Shown one piece after another: positions 45,677 to 60,600 of a stretch of 64,000 bases of DNA. The translations under genes were made by a program, and so were the position numbers. Each line of letters begins with the position of its first letter. The first letter of the stretch is position 1. This DNA comes from Bugulina stolonifera. Its lineage: Eukaryota > Bryozoa > Gymnolaemata > Cheilostomatida > Bugulidae. The notes beneath the pieces were generated by a model. The model searched no databases, was not told where the DNA came from, and saw only the letters and a list, made by a program, of their open reading frames with translations. The stretch covers positions 9,516,391 to 9,580,390 of the forward strand of contig OW285195.1 in NCBI GenBank assembly GCA_935421135.1, given 5' to 3'.

Positions 45677-48600
45677 ATGTCTTTAGTACCAGGAGCCTAC
45701 CATGGTGTCGCTGCCAACATTAAGAGGGAGAAGAAGAGATCTAGCAATATGTTCTCTAGATCTCGACGTCTCTCTCCACACCCAGGTAAGTCTCTCTTCA
45801 CACCCTGGTATGCATCTCGTATATTATACACTGGGTATCAGTAGTTTTTCTGGATACATTGCATAAAATACTATAGCTACATAATAATATAATATCATTA
45901 TTGTGTAAAAATTTAATCAACACATTCATGTTATTTTATTTTCACTGTGTAAAGTTTATTGGTAGCTATTACAACATGATCCCAAGTCAGCGTGTCCAGT
46001 GTTGCCTCAATAATACAATATAATGCTGTACATTGAACAAAGCAACTCCAGTGTTTATTATTGGAGTAAGAATTTCAAGAAATAATTGGTATCACTTTAC
46101 TTACAGTATATCATACAAGCCATTTGTCTGTAGTAAAATTTAAATATTCGCAGAAAAAATGCTCCCATGGTACTGTAGTTTCCTACAAGTAGTTGGTTTT
46201 GATAGCAAAGAGAAGACAACTCCCTCAACAGTTTGGTATTTTAGAAGTCCAGTTAGCTTGGTCCTCTCCTTCCATACTTTTTGTGTTTGAGTTAATGGAT
46301 AACAACTATTAACCACTTGTCATAATCCATGCATGTATGTACATGTATTTGTTGCAATAACGCAATAACATTGATCACCAAGATATGAAACACATGCTAA
46401 TTTATAGAAAACTGTTCAAATCTCAATAATACTGTGATGGTACGCCCAGTCGTATCTTACATCTGACACTCATTATTGCGTGCATACATGTATATATCTG
46501 CTTGTACTTTACTCTTATATTGTTATATATGATTGTATGATTATTTCTAAGTCTTTTAATGCCTTTTATACCCATGTACAGAGGCCCGACCTCTCAGAAT
46601 CCATTGATATTCATTTTGTACATGAATTGGACCATTATAAGCAACTTTTGTAGAACCCGACCTATTTTGGGTCGGCCGTCGGGCTTCCGGCGGCCATCTT
46701 GTTGCGCAACTTCCGGACGACCACACGTCGTCTTTTCCCGACGTCATGTCGGCCGGAAGTCCTTATACTATATAAAGGGCACTGTTTTACTGTTCATTGT
46801 CTCAGTCTACGCTTGGCTTTCAATAAAGACACATCTATACTTGATACAGGGACTTTCTCTTCCTTTTACTAGGTCATTCGCTCTGCGAACCGCCTACTAG
46901 GTTGAATTACTCTCTTTCACTGTATAGTCTGAAGGTCGGACTTGAGATCAGATGGGTCGTCTTTGGTAGTATTTGGGCTACTGAGACCGCTCGATCTTTC
47001 ATGTAATGCGAAGTCCTATTACCACTCATAGGCACTTCATTTCTGGGTCGATAGTCGTCCAAGGACGACCGCACCAAAACACAGAAACCATTACATTGGT
47101 GGCAGCGGTGGGATTCTAAGGTCGTACTCTTACGATACGAAGAGAAGGAAGGTGACCTCGGCCTCGGGTGACCGACCGACCTCATTCTTCAATACTTCTA
47201 CGGCGATTTAGGACTCGGACCCGGGAACCTTGGATACGAGAAGGTGACAAACGCTAAAGTGCACCCATAATTCTCGTGGTTCCGCTGGATGTAGCCCGAC
47301 CTACGCCGGATCTTCAATCAAAGACCGACCTCGGATCCAGAACAGATTGACGGTACTCAGTACGACCATTAGGCCGACACGGCCTAACAAACCAAAGCAG
47401 TTTTACTCACTACCCGACACCCTACCGACATGGACCGAATAAGGAACCTGCTTCAGCAGGTAATGTACCAGGCCGAGCAGGACCTCAAAACACTCAGCTA
47501 CAACGGACAAGAGGACGTCGAACTCTTCATAGAAGACTTCACCGCTATGGCAGAGCGTTGCAACTGGAATGACAGAGCACGCCTCATACGGCTTAGAGCC
47601 GCCCTACACGGGCCCGCACAAGAATGCGGCCGACCCCGATCAGTCGAAGAGATATTTTCCCGACTGAGGGAACAGTATGGACTATCTGCCAGAGAAGCCC
47701 GATGGAAGCTGTCCACCCTGGAACAGCCAGCCCACACGTCACTCAGAGACTATGCAGCTCTCATCCGCAGACTGATGGCAACAGCCTTTGAAGGAGCACC
47801 CCCTGCATCTTTGGAAGAGTGGGCTGTAGAGAAGTTCTGCCTCTCAGTCCACGACCGTGGCCTACGCTGGTACTACACATGGTTACAGCCCGACGATATG
47901 GAGGAAGCCCTGGAAACCGGAACGGCCTTCCAGAGTAACAAGGGTGGCAAGGCCAACCCTCCAAAGCCACAAGAGGAGCTTCCCGCCGACCTCCTACGGA
48001 AAGCCCTACATACCCTCCTACAGAAATGTCAAGGCACAGATGACGGGCCGACGGACACACTAGAACCCGTCCCAGTAGACGAACCCATTCCTACTGGAGC
48101 CCAGCAAGGAGAAGGTGGACCACCCCACATTGGTCGTCCACAAAGGCCGACGGATACATCAGAACCCGTCCCAGTAGATGAACCCATTCCTACTGCGGCC
48201 AAACCCAAGAAGAGTGGACCGAACCACAATGGTCGTCCACAAAGGCCGACGGATACACCAGAACCCGTCCCAGTAGATGAACCCATTCCTACTGCGGCCA
48301 AACCCAAGAAGAGTGGACCGAACCACAATGGTCGTCCACTGAGGCCGACGGCGTCACCTACACCCGTCACAGTGGATGAACCTAAACCCACTAGGCCAAC
48401 ACCAGGCAAGAAACGACCCCACTCAAAGCCGAACACATCCGAAGTGACCACAGATCACCCCCCAAGGCTGAAAGGACGACTCATATGTCCCGCCCCGTCG
48501 GACCAAACCTCACAAGGTAAACCCGACCTATCCTCAACTCAGAAGGATCAACAGGATCTGGCCACGTCCAGATCCGACACTAATCAGCAATTGATTCCCG

Positions 48601-51600
48601 CCCAAATTCAGTATGCCCCGACGGACGACTTATCGTGTGTAGAACTGCCAGACACTACAGTCCAAGTCCGCGGCCTGAGGATCGACACGGAGCAAACCGT
48701 GCTGGACCAAACCAGAGAGCTACCTCTGAACCTCTCGAAGAATGTTCAAGTTTCAACAGCCCGACCTGATCCAGAGGACGCGAAATGTCGCGTAGCCGAA
48801 CCTCAAGACATAATCCCAACGACGGAGATACAGTCTATACTGCCAGCAGTTCAAGTACACAAAGCACAACGCTCTTGTACGGAATCTAGCATTGCCGAAC
48901 AGTTTCAGCCGAAGATACAGATTGCCGAACTCTCGAAGTCCCCTAAAGCGGATAAGAAGCAATCGAAGGCAACTATTGCCGTGTTCCCGCGCTTATTTGA
49001 CGAGTCGAACAAAGAAAATGTGCCTGAGGCATTGCCTACAATTGAGCCAATTGCTCATCCCTCGGCTAGTATAAATACGACAGCTCACAGACGAGTAGTC
49101 CTTTCTCGTCCAGCACTTCACCGAAGCACATGTATCCCTACATGTAGCAACTCCTGCACTCCTCGTGTCACTGGTGAAGTTAATAGCAGCACTCGTATCC
49201 TTTCTCATTCTCGTGCAGACGAGACGGCTACTCCTCCTAGTATGGATCACTCCAATCAGCCTGCCTTCACGGCTGAAGGTAAGCAAATCTCAGTGTTACC
49301 AGTAAGGACCAAATCAGAATTAGAGGTACAATCAACACCTGTGAGACTGTCAGGCATGAATTCTCTCTCCCTCCCCACTCGGCATAGACCAGTCGGGACA
49401 GAGGAGAATTCCCCTGAACATTCTCACAGGAAAGAGCATGAGTTAGAAGGCGGAGGCTACACATCAGATGAATTATGTGTTGTAGATGCATCTCCTCTAC
49501 GGAAGACGCTCACGCCAGACGGCACGCCTCCACCCACTCCACCTCCTGTTACCTCTACCCTGAAGTTAGCTACAATTAAGCTGCACAAACTCACTGACAA
49601 GCTGCCCATCGAGTCGTCCCAGCATTCCGGAGCCACTAAGCCATGGATTAGTACCTTCACTCAACAAGCCCGAGACGACTTGGCTAGAAGGAGTCAACCT
49701 AACCTCAAATGTGCAAAGTGTGGCTTCTCCGGCACCCTCAAGAGACTGAACATTCACATTTGGCAGCACTTTGCCCGCTTCTACTGTCGCTGCGGACGCA
49801 GCTCAGTTAGCCGTGATGCTCTAGGCCATCACTTCAGTCGGAGATCCAGTATCTGTGGGAAACGTCTCTTCCTCACGGACGGGCCCAGCTATGGGGCCCT
49901 CATGGAATGGTGGGGCGTAAAGGATCCCCCACCATTTCTACCATGTCGTCCTACTATGGACGGACAGTCGGGGACAAATAAACCAGTTTATTTGCCCAGC
50001 TCCTCCTCCACAAGGAAGCGACCTCCCAAGAGACGGCACAGCCCATCTCCAGAACAGACCCCCGACTCCGCACCTTCTGATGCTACCTCCTCCTCTTCCT
50101 CGTCGCCTACCACTCCTGCTGGACCTTCTCTCTGGCGACCTCCTGCTAGTACCTCCGCAGTAAGTGTCGGCCCCCCTGGCCGACGCGGACGTCTACCCTC
50201 TTGGAAGACAAGGCCTGCTCCACGGAAGAGTATGCCTGCTCCTCAGTCAGGCCCTCTCTACGAAGGCTCTCCACCCAAGGTCTCATGTGCAGCTTCTTGT
50301 ACAGCTTCTCCGACTCTACTGATCGAGCCACTGCAGTCCAGGCCCACACTAGAGGTCTCACCGCACCGCTCTCCTTATACACCTGCCAGGGACCTACTCC
50401 GAGCCACTCCAGACTCTCCTGCCGTCCAGTCCCCACCTCCTGCATCTCCTGTACTAACTCAGCCGAATGCCACACGTCCTGCATCTCCGGATCCGTCGTT
50501 CATGCAACAACTTGCTGAACTCAAGCCACGGATTCACTACCTTGCCAGCCGTCAACAGGTGGGGGACACTCTACGCCAACATCTGGAACCTCTCTATGCT
50601 CGAGAAATAGCTCTTCGTGAACTAGCCAACCAGCATCTAAACCACCCCCGACAACTCCAGCTTGTACAAGCAGACTTGGATATAGTATCCAGGGAATCTA
50701 CACTGTACCGTACCCTTCTTAACTTGACACTAGAGACACCCATGACCTAGTGTGAGGGGGCTATGTGATGGTACGCCCAGTCGTATCTTACATCTGACAC
50801 TCATTATTGCGTGCATACATGTATATATCTGCTTGTACTTTACTCTTATATTGTTATATATGATTGTATGATTATTTCTAAGTCTTTTAATGCCTTTTAT
50901 ACCCATGTACAGAGGCCCGACCTCTCAGAATCCATTGATATTCATTTTGTACATGAATTGGACCATTATAAGCAACTTTTGTAGAACCCGACCTATTTTG
51001 GGTCGGCCGTCGGGCTTCCGGCGGCCATCTTGTTGCGCAACTTCCGGACGACCACACGTCGTCTTTTCCCGACGTCATGTCGGCCGGAAGTCCTTATACT
51101 ATATAAAGGGCACTGTTTTACTGTTCATTGTCTCAGTCTACGCTTGGCTTTCAATAAAGACACATCTATACTTGATACAGGGACTTTCTCTTCCTTTTAC
51201 TAGGTCATTCGCTCTGCGAACCGCCTACTAGGTTGAATTACTCTCTTTCACTGTATAGTCTGAAGGTCGGACTTGAGATCAGATGGGTCGTCTTTGGTAG
51301 TATTTGGGCTACTGAGACCGCTCGATCTTTCATGTAATGCGAAGTCCTATTACCACTCATAGGCACTTCATTTCTGGGTCGATAGTCGTCCAAGGACGAC
51401 CGCACCAAAACACAGAAACCATTACAATACTATACTTGTGACTAACAAGACTCACAGCTTACTGTGATGATACTGACATTTTGATATGCTTCCCATATTA
51501 TCTCAATTCTAAGTTGACAACAATAATAATGATTGTGTGATCAGGGGTTCTAAAGAGTCAGGAGTCGTCTCTCATGTCCCTCTACACTGTGGATACTGAT

Positions 51601-54600
51601 GTAACAACTTCTAGCGTTCAGAGTCTTAGGAAAAGGTTTGATGACTTCCGGACAAGTGAGTATGTTATAACTAAAATTGGGGGTTTTGGTATTGTCAGTT
51701 ATAACATTTAATTGGAGCCAAAGTACTTAGGACTCACCAGCTGTACGTAGTATGTAGTAGTAGTAGTACGCTGTATGTAGGTCCTTTTGTCAGCACCTTG
51801 ATCTCCAATGTAGTAAGCTGTGTGGCGTAGGTTCTGGTTCTGTGGTCTAGGATGTGGCGGTGTCGACTCTATTCCAAGGTCTACAACGAGATAGTTGTTC
51901 CGCATATATCCTTACTCCTTAGTACGCATAGATATGAGTTACTGGGTAGCCTACGATCCACCTACACTCCACACGCTCCACACTATTGTAGTTTAGTTTA
52001 GTTTTTAGTGTTTTTGTTTTAGTGTTTTATTGGTTTTTATTTGGTTTTCTATTTTGTAGTTTTTCTTCCATTTTCGTGTTTTCTACTAGCTTATACATTT
52101 GTATAATATATATGTGTAACGTCTAGGTAGTCGTCCACTCTTGTCACTGTGTGACTTATCTACAGGTATGTCGACAGTCTATACTGCTGTCTCTCCATGC
52201 CTCATTTTCACAGTCTACTCTAGGTATCTGTCTATCTATCTCTCTACTGAGACTACTCTACTGTGTAGGTACTTCTCTCCTATATATACCTGTCCTATCT
52301 ACAGTCAGCCAATCAATTTTAGTGAGGAGTTACATTCTCTCAAGTGCGCAAGAGTGGACAACTCTTAAATATACTAATTGTCACTATTTATATGCAACAT
52401 CCTGCCCGAATACAGAAGGATATGTCCACATATCAGTCACGCTTTTAACGAGCAGATAGTTTTAGTGGATCTATTTTCTTCCCATCTTGTTTGTACGGTT
52501 ATTAGGCTAGTACTACCTATGCCTTGTATACTGACAGGTGTATGACATTGAGTGACTATCTACTACCCTTCACCAGAGTTATTACTCTACTATAATACAT
52601 ATGCAATGTGTTACTATAATATTATTCTATCATTATACTGTGCAGCTATTGCATATACACGTGTACATAATTTGTGTGGTTTAAACAGCTAGTACCATTA
52701 TAGGGGTACCATGCTCTGCCTACTGCTATCGGTTATAAACTGGGTCAGCTACTATTTCTCAGGGTACATAAAATATTCTCTTGTTAATATATGCTTGCCT
52801 AGGAATGTTAATCTAACCTTGATCTAAGGCCAGCTGTTGGCTGATTTGCCTGTCTACCAACTAGTTATTATATTCCTTTTTAAGCATCCTAAGATATGCT
52901 AATGCTCAGTTAATCACCCATTGTATGCAGCTCTAGTTTCCAATTAACACTGCACTGACATTTAATCCTAACCAAACAGCTATGTAGCCTATGATATGAA
53001 ATGACATGATATTGCCTATTAATTACATTGACGTCTGCATGAAACCTATCAGTATTCAGACCTTCAATTACTCATCCCTGATTCACTGTTTGATAGATAT
53101 TTTATGATGATTTATAGCAGTCTCCTTGATGCCTGCACAATGCGCAGCAATACATTACCAGCTGCTCTTCTTTGAATTGACCCACTTTTTGTCTTGTATG
53201 CTACAGGGTACTGTCTTCATGGCTTTTCTTTGCTAATGCTCCTCCATTCAACTGGTTGGCACCAATACATTTGCTGCAACTATACTACATGCAGACATGC
53301 ACATTTCTGGGTGTCCCAGAAAACAAATACCAATTACAGTTTTAAACTAGGACTTGGGGAGGGGGGGGGGAGTTTGGGTTGGACGTCATGCGTCCATACT
53401 ATTGCCATAAGATCTTTTCATGTATTTGTACATTACCAGTTATACGTTACCAGCACTGTATACTGTGTCTTGATTGTGTTTGTCTCCAGCTGTACATCTA
53501 TCCAGCTGTATTTCTGTGTTTCTTTGATGACCATATTGGATTCCTCACATGTGAGTTCCTGTCTGGCTAAAGGTCATTAGTTATCATGCACATACATGTA
53601 TATGCATAATTGTATATTGTAGATTCACATCTACTGTACCTATATATCGTCCAATACTTCACTTGACACTTTGTATCTATTAGGCACCTGTGTATATATT
53701 ATGTTAGTGGTTAGTAGAGGGTATCTCACCACCACCACATTCGGTCTAGTTGTCGTAAATATTGATCCATTCGAACCCGCCAATGTATGTGTGGGTGACG
53801 GACATCGATATCGTTCAGCGGTTACTTTAGTATCTACGTACTAATTATACTACTTAGTTACTTGACGATAGATATATAATTTACATAGTTATATTACATA
53901 CAGAATACTACATAACGTATTCCTATTTATTACTATTACTGTACTCTATAAATATTCCCCAATATAATATGTTAAGTGCTATGCGTTTGCTTGGCGCTGG
54001 TTGGCTCTGCTTAGCGCTGTTCAGCTGCGCATTTATAACATGATATATACATGTATAATAGATGGTGATATTTTCACCTTGTACTAACTATTTAGGTAAT
54101 ACTCTCAACACACATTTTCACACTTTCATTCACTCAGGGTTTCATTGTATTCAAGATACATTGTACGTGTATGTACTGTACAGTCAGTCAGATAGTTATA
54201 GTGTTAGTTCCACTTTTTGTCACAGCCCAGTTGGGGTTGTTAGTTTGGCCAGTAGATTTGTTTATACACCAGGTGTCAGAGATCTCTGAGTCTAGACATG
54301 GGGCCCATAGTTTGGTTTGACTTGTGTTTTGGTTTCACATAGCCTTATTTTTTTTTCCAGGCATTAGCTCTGTGGAAAGTAGATGGGTGTACCAAGCTTG
54401 TGCCGTACTACACTCCAATCAAAAAGTTGTTTATAGCCATCCCAAGTTTTTTCCTTGACTACAGATAGCATTAGGCCTATATAGATAATTGCCAGGTGGT
54501 CAAACTGTTGATTTTTAGGGAGAGCACGACCCCAACAGTATGCCATTTCCGTAACAAAATATTATGCTCATTGTGTGTCACACTAGATGGCTTATAGCCT

Positions 54601-57600
54601 TATTCATTCCAGGCTTTGAGCTCTGAAGAAAATAAATGGGTGTGCCCGCTTGTGCTGTGCTACACTCCATTCAAAATGTATAGAGATTTACTCCTTGTTG
54701 CTGAGGCCTACTAGTATGGTATGTTTTAACCATCCATAAATTGAGCTACACGCCTTGAGTTGACGTTTTGTAGCAAAAACTATTTCCCTTTAGAAATGAT
54801 GTCTCTCTCTTTGTTAGAGCAGATTAAAAGACATTTTTTTAATGCCGTTTTGAGTGTTGCTCAGCAACGCTAGTCCATAAGAACTTCTTAGCTAGCTTAA
54901 TTATTCTAGAATTATGTTAACCTAGATTTCAGGCTATAAAAAAGGTTTATGTTAACCTCCCTTTATTATCTCAGTGATATCCCTTTTATGTGTAGGACCC
55001 TAGCCTACAATTGTGCTAACTCGATGGAGTTGCATATACTTGTTACTGGACAGATTTACATGTTATTTCTCCTAGGTAAAGAGAATTTGTACAGCTCTAT
55101 GCTGTTATATAGGACTCTTGGAATGGACACTTCATTGGAGTCTATGTACATGGACTACTACAATTGAAGTTGTCATCTACTCTACAAGGTCTTACTATAT
55201 TATATTTCTGTCAGCTACTTGGTTAGTAGCAGCAGAAAATTGTTAGTGTTAGTCTAGCCAACAGGAATACAAAACTGCCCTAAATAGTACTATAACCCAT
55301 TCACAAAGTCATGTACTTTTACTGTATATAATAATATTCCATTTACATAGAATAATAATTCATATTTCTTACACTCTCATACTATTCCTATATGGTGTGT
55401 ATATGTCAGATGCGTGTCTGACTTAAAGAGTACAGTCGCTGTGGTAACCTTGATCTGAGTCGAGGTCGGCGCTGTCTGAGTTATTTTTGGTTTGTGTGTG
55501 GACTCTGTACCTGTTATTTCGCAGGTCTTTGAGTGACGGCTTGGTCTGTTCCACTTTGTTTCCAAAAATACAGATTGTGAGGTCTAGAGCGGTACTGTTG
55601 TCTGTCCTAAATTTCTCAGTAGCTACAGGTATTTCCAGCTCAGGTTGAGTGTTAACCGCAGTATTATCTACTGGAACAATGTCAAGGTCAGTGTTAGTTG
55701 ACGCACTAGTAAGTTTTACCTCGGTGACTGGTTCTGCATTTAGTATTAACTGTGAGTTAGTTGTCAAAGCTTCAGTTGTAGAGCTGTTGGCGGTTTCTCT
55801 CGCAGTTGCAGGTACAGTACAATCTGTTTCATTTGTTAAGGCACTCCTTTGTGGTTGGCCACTGGTAGTCCTCTTGCGTCTATTGCGACGTCTTCTTTTC
55901 CTCATTGGTGTTTGTGGCACTTTCACTTCACTGGTTGTCAGATCAGGCTGGCCGCGTTTTCTGAGTTGCTCTCTGGCATTTTCTAGGTTTCTCAGAAATT
56001 GGTACGCACTGACTACAGTGCAGTTGTCTGTTGACAACATGTAGTCCACCCAAAATGAGTTTAAAAATGACTCTAATAGCCCTAGACTTAGTGTGTCTAA
56101 AACTAACTGGTCAATAAAATATTGGGGGAAGTCGGTACCTTTGAACAAGTCGAGTACTCTGCTAAAGAACTCAGATATAGGTTCTCCAGCTTGCTGCCTT
56201 ATAGTTTTCATGCCAGGGAAGTATTTATTCCTGACACTCAACTTGTTTATAGGTAGGAAGATGCTGTCTAGTAGTTGGAAGCCCTCATGGATATCTGCTA
56301 CATTACTACTTTGTACTATGTTTAAAGGAAATTCAGCTAAAAATATAGGGAGGATTTTTGCCTGCTGTACAGGGTCTATTTGTAATGCGTTCATTACTAG
56401 CTGAAATCTCTCTTTGAAAAATATGTAGCTATTTTCTTTGCTACTATTGACAGTATCACTAAAAGTTGGGATATGCAGTATATGCTTATTATCACCCAAC
56501 ATTGAGAACTGATATATTTTATTTGCCACTTGCTCCATGGCTAAAATGGTACCTTATGACTTCTCCCCGAATTAAAACAGCTCGACCCGAGCTAACAGGT
56601 AAAACACATGGCAGCGAGAGAGGATTCGACCTCTTTGACCTCCACCATTCTGTTATAACTAAAATTGGGGGTTTTGGTATTGTCAGTTATAACATTTAAT
56701 TGGAGCCAAAGTACTTAGGACTCACCAGCTGTACGTAGTATGTAGTAGTAGTAGTACGCTGTATGTAGGTCCTTTTGTCAGCACCTTGATCTCCAATGTA
56801 GTAAGCTGTGTGGCGTAGGTTCTGGTTCTGTGGTCTAGGATGTGGCGGTGTCGACTCTATTCCAAGGTCTACAACGAGATAGTTGTTCCGCATATATCCT
56901 TACTCCTTAGTACGCATAGATATGAGTTACTGGGTAGCCTACGATCCACCTACACTCCACACGCTCCACACTATTGTAGTTTAGTTTAGTTTTTAGTGTT
57001 TTTGTTTTAGTGTTTTATTGGTTTTTATTTGGTTTTCTATTTTGTAGTTTTTCTTCCATTTTCGTGTTTTCTACTAGCTTATACATTTGTATAATATATA
57101 TGTGTAACGTCTAGGTAGTCGTCCACTCTTGTCACTGTGTGACTTATCTACAGGTATGTCGACAGTCTATACTGCTGTCTCTCCATGCCTCATTTTCACA
57201 GTCTACTCTAGGTATCTGTCTATCTATCTCTCTACTGAGACTACTCTACTGTGTAGGTACTTCTCTCCTATATATACCTGTCCTATCTACAGTCAGCCAA
57301 TCAATTTTAGTGAGGAGTTACATTCTCTCAAGTGCGCAAGAGTGGACAACTCTTAAATATACTAATTGTCACTATTTATATGCAACAAGTACATAACCTG
57401 AACTCAAGTTATTAAAATTTATCAAAATATTACTGGTAATAAATTCTTGAATTGCACAAAAAGTAATAACCTATCATGTTTCATAATGAATGTTACCAGA
57501 TAGTTATAATATTATAGCATCAAATTTCCTAATCCTTTCAGTTTTGACTTCCTATACAACAATACACTGAATGTGTAAGAATTTGGGAGGAGTTGCTTAC

Positions 57601-60600
57601 ACATGCTATAAGAAGGAACACAACTCCTAGTTATAAGTTTATTAATGGAGTTGCGGTCTTTTGATAACCAAGTAGGTTTCTAATCATTGACGTCTATCAA
57701 TAGACGTAACACTATTATTGAATAATTTGTACCGGAGGCTGTTGTTTCTATGGTGTTAACGATTTCCGGTTTCCAATTGATTCCATGCGAGTCAATGTGA
57801 CACAACTGGATATTTAATGTGACTTTTGATCTTAAAGTTTCCATGTCAGTACAGACAATAGGCCTTTAGCTAAAATGGTGTTGTATAACCAAATTTCACG
57901 TTATCCGATGGTTTATACCTTGCCTTCTGCGATACTGTACACTTGAATTTCTTTGATTTTAACTTTTTATTTATTTTAATTTTTTTTAATAATATTAATT
58001 AATTATAATTATTATAAAAACTTACCAATTTTTTTACTTCCCAATATTAATCCCAGGTAAGAAAGCAAGGATCTAAAGAGATCTGCATTTTTCCTAATTT
58101 GGGGTGGAGAAGGCACTTCACCAATGGCAAAGTATTATATGAGGCGCAGGATCAATTGTGGCTGGATGCTCTTCCTAACACCACCAATGACCCTTATGGG
58201 AATTGAACCTGGGACTCCCACATGGAAGTTCAAACCCCTTACCACTAGGCCACAGCTGCTCCAATTTTATTATTTATTAATTAATAATAATAATAATTTT
58301 ATTAATTATTATATTATTGATATAATATTTCATCATTGTATGTTTTCAATTTTCTGTAATTATCTGGACAGATAATTGAATGCAGCGCACAGCTTTATAA
58401 GCAACCGAGTTTCATTTTAACTAACTTTAGCTGAATACATGTAAGTTAATTGCACCTCTATTTTAATTTTAATTTCATTTGAGATTTTTATAAATAAAAT
58501 CTAATTTTATTTTCTAGTAGTTTTTCAGTGATTTATCAGTTTATCTATGATTATTTCGGACTATTCTTGATTATGATCATCATAAGCTAACTTTGGTTTA
58601 ATTTATTTATTGTAAGCTTTGGTTTTGGTTTTAAATTTAACTTCTCTCTACTTATCCGATTTTTGATTTGGCGTCTAGTCTTCGGAATGGTGTAGCAGAT
58701 GGTTTTGGTTTCTGTAACTCCTAGAAACATTGAATTGTGACTGTCAGACTACAATATCTACCTAAATAATCACACTGATCATATTCTTGAACATTAATAT
58801 TATGTATTTTAGAATTATTACTTGTTTTATATCATTTACAATTGTGTAAAGTTATAGTAGGCTATAGCACAGCTGTCATTAATTCTTATGATATAAGAGT
58901 TGTATGTTTAATCATCATGGTTTTTGCTGAGAACTGCTATTCCAAATCCCACTAGGTACTTATCCACTTCCCTACTTGAGCCCAGCCATAGGACAAGATT
59001 GCACCGACAAATCAATTAGATACAATCAGCGTACAAAATCTACTTTTTCTGCTGTCCCATTTTACTGTTAGGGTTAATTATAGGTTAATAAGTATGACTA
59101 TTGGAGCGACTCCATGTAGGGACACACATTTATAATTGTTCCTGGTGTTACTAACTCAGTCATGGATGATAGAACACCTATGCACATCTCCAAACCATCA
59201 TAGCAAGTTCATTGCGCCATTCTGGTAGTGGAGAGCAATGTTTCATTTCTAAGCATTCTGGCTGGGCACCAGCTTAGACAATACAATTAATCTCACCAGC
59301 CTATCACCACTTGTATTCATTTCTGTTTAAACTCCTTCAGACTCGTTCGTAAAAGTAATTTTAAAATATATTAATCGATGGACCGTTAATGATCACCCAA
59401 TTTTTGGTTTGAGGCAAAAAGCATTTTCAGGTGCCCATAGTCTCTCAATATTTTACTTCTGTTGTTAGTCATTTTTATTATTAAGTTTGTTTACATCAGT
59501 TATTTAGGTTTTCACTCAGCATTGTGTTCTGATCGTTAATTGCTATATCCATTTGCTTTGTTTTTCTAGAACAAGACGACAAATCTAGAACTTTAGCTAT
59601 GACAGAGCTTATGGCTGCAACCCAGCACATCCGTGACCTTGAACCACGGTATGTATGTCATTCTCTTATCTAGAGTTATAAGCCTTTCAATCTATAATTT
59701 TAGTTTAGTGATTCATAATTACTAATTCTTAGCACTTTAATGGGTTCATTCGATGTTTATAGGAACTTCAGAGTCGAATGAGTTTTAAATATGGCTTCCA
59801 TAACTAGTCACCAGTACCACACGGTTGGTATACTAAATATTTCACCTCTCACTACTATCATGTTATAGTTAGTTATATAATATATTATAGCCCAAAGTTC
59901 CAAGCACCTGACTATCCACCCGGTATCATTTCAACAGGAAGGTATGTGGGCGTGGCTAATGAAATGTTTCCAGATCTCAATTGGGCTACAAAGAGACAGT
60001 TCAGTCGTAAGTACTGTGTAATATGACCTTCTAATGACCTCACTGTCCTTCCAGCATGACGGTACAATGGAGTTGTTAATCAACCATAGTCTTTGTTTTT
60101 ACCCGCAGATCCTTTTGTGACCATTTTATATTCTTCTGACTGTGCATATTGGAGTTTTCTTCTCTTGGTAAAGTCGCATTAAAATATTGCTTGCAGTTAT
60201 GCCATACCAAATTGTCATGTGCATATGATAGAGACATGCACCTAGTGGAATGTGAAAGCATTTGTTGGCAGTTTAATTCTGTAGCTCACTTTCTTTCATT
60301 GCCTATCTGCTCAACTAAGACTGATAATACAATCTGTAGCTCAGTGTCACTACATGGACATTTAGCAAATAAAGATGAACTATTTTGTCCAATAAAGTTC
60401 ATTTAAGAGGTCTGTGTGTTGGTGTGCAGGGTCCCATCTCAGCCAAATTACCTGCAAGAGGTCCTGTCTTGAAAGTTACCAATGAGATACATTGCAAATG
60501 CGAAATGTTCAAATTGTCAAAACTTGTCTAAATTGGAGTTATCCTCTTTCTATTTGGTGGTGTATATCCGTTTCACAGTCTTTTCATCTGCCTCAGGTCA

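Larger units (their letters stand above)
46433..51426 (+). mobile_element. LTR retrotransposon 1, complete but without pol
   Basis: Two 663-bp LTRs (46433-47095, 50764-51426) that begin TGTGATGG and end ATTACA look identical by eye. They are flanked by the 4-bp duplication ATAC (46429-46432, 51427-51430). Internally there is a primer-binding site after 1 nt, a 1,106-codon ORF and a polypurine tract. No protease, reverse transcriptase, RNase H or integrase motif occurs in the roughly 3.7-kb interior, so it must have been mobilised in trans. The 4-bp target duplication and tRNA-Leu priming are compatible with a Ty3/gypsy-like origin. It lies in sense orientation in intron 1 of the host gene. 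Confidence 0.95.
51663..57387 (-). mobile_element. LTR retrotransposon 2, antisense, Gag-only
   Basis: Two 737-bp LTRs (51663-52399 and 56651-57387) appear identical and are flanked by AGTA (51659-51662, 57388-57391). On the minus strand the LTR reads TGTTGCATATAAATAG...AGTTATAACA. A possible primer site (TGGTGGAGGTCAAAGAGG) begins 3 nt after it, and GGGCAGGA precedes the far LTR as a weak polypurine tract. A Gag-like ORF follows the primer site. The remaining 3 kb (52400-55422) has no pol-like frame. Its orientation is opposite to the host gene, in intron 2. Confidence 0.93.

Noticed and set aside
46559..46900. 113-residue ORF in each LTR of element 1
   Set aside because: It spans the TATA box and polyadenylation signal and is identical in both LTRs only because the LTRs are. 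No Gag or pol features.
47430..57387. Reverse transcriptase, RNase H, integrase or protease in the LTR elements
   Set aside because: I looked for DTG/DSG, YxDD and integrase HHCC/DDE-type motifs in the long frames and found none. The interior of element 2 has no long frame beyond Gag.
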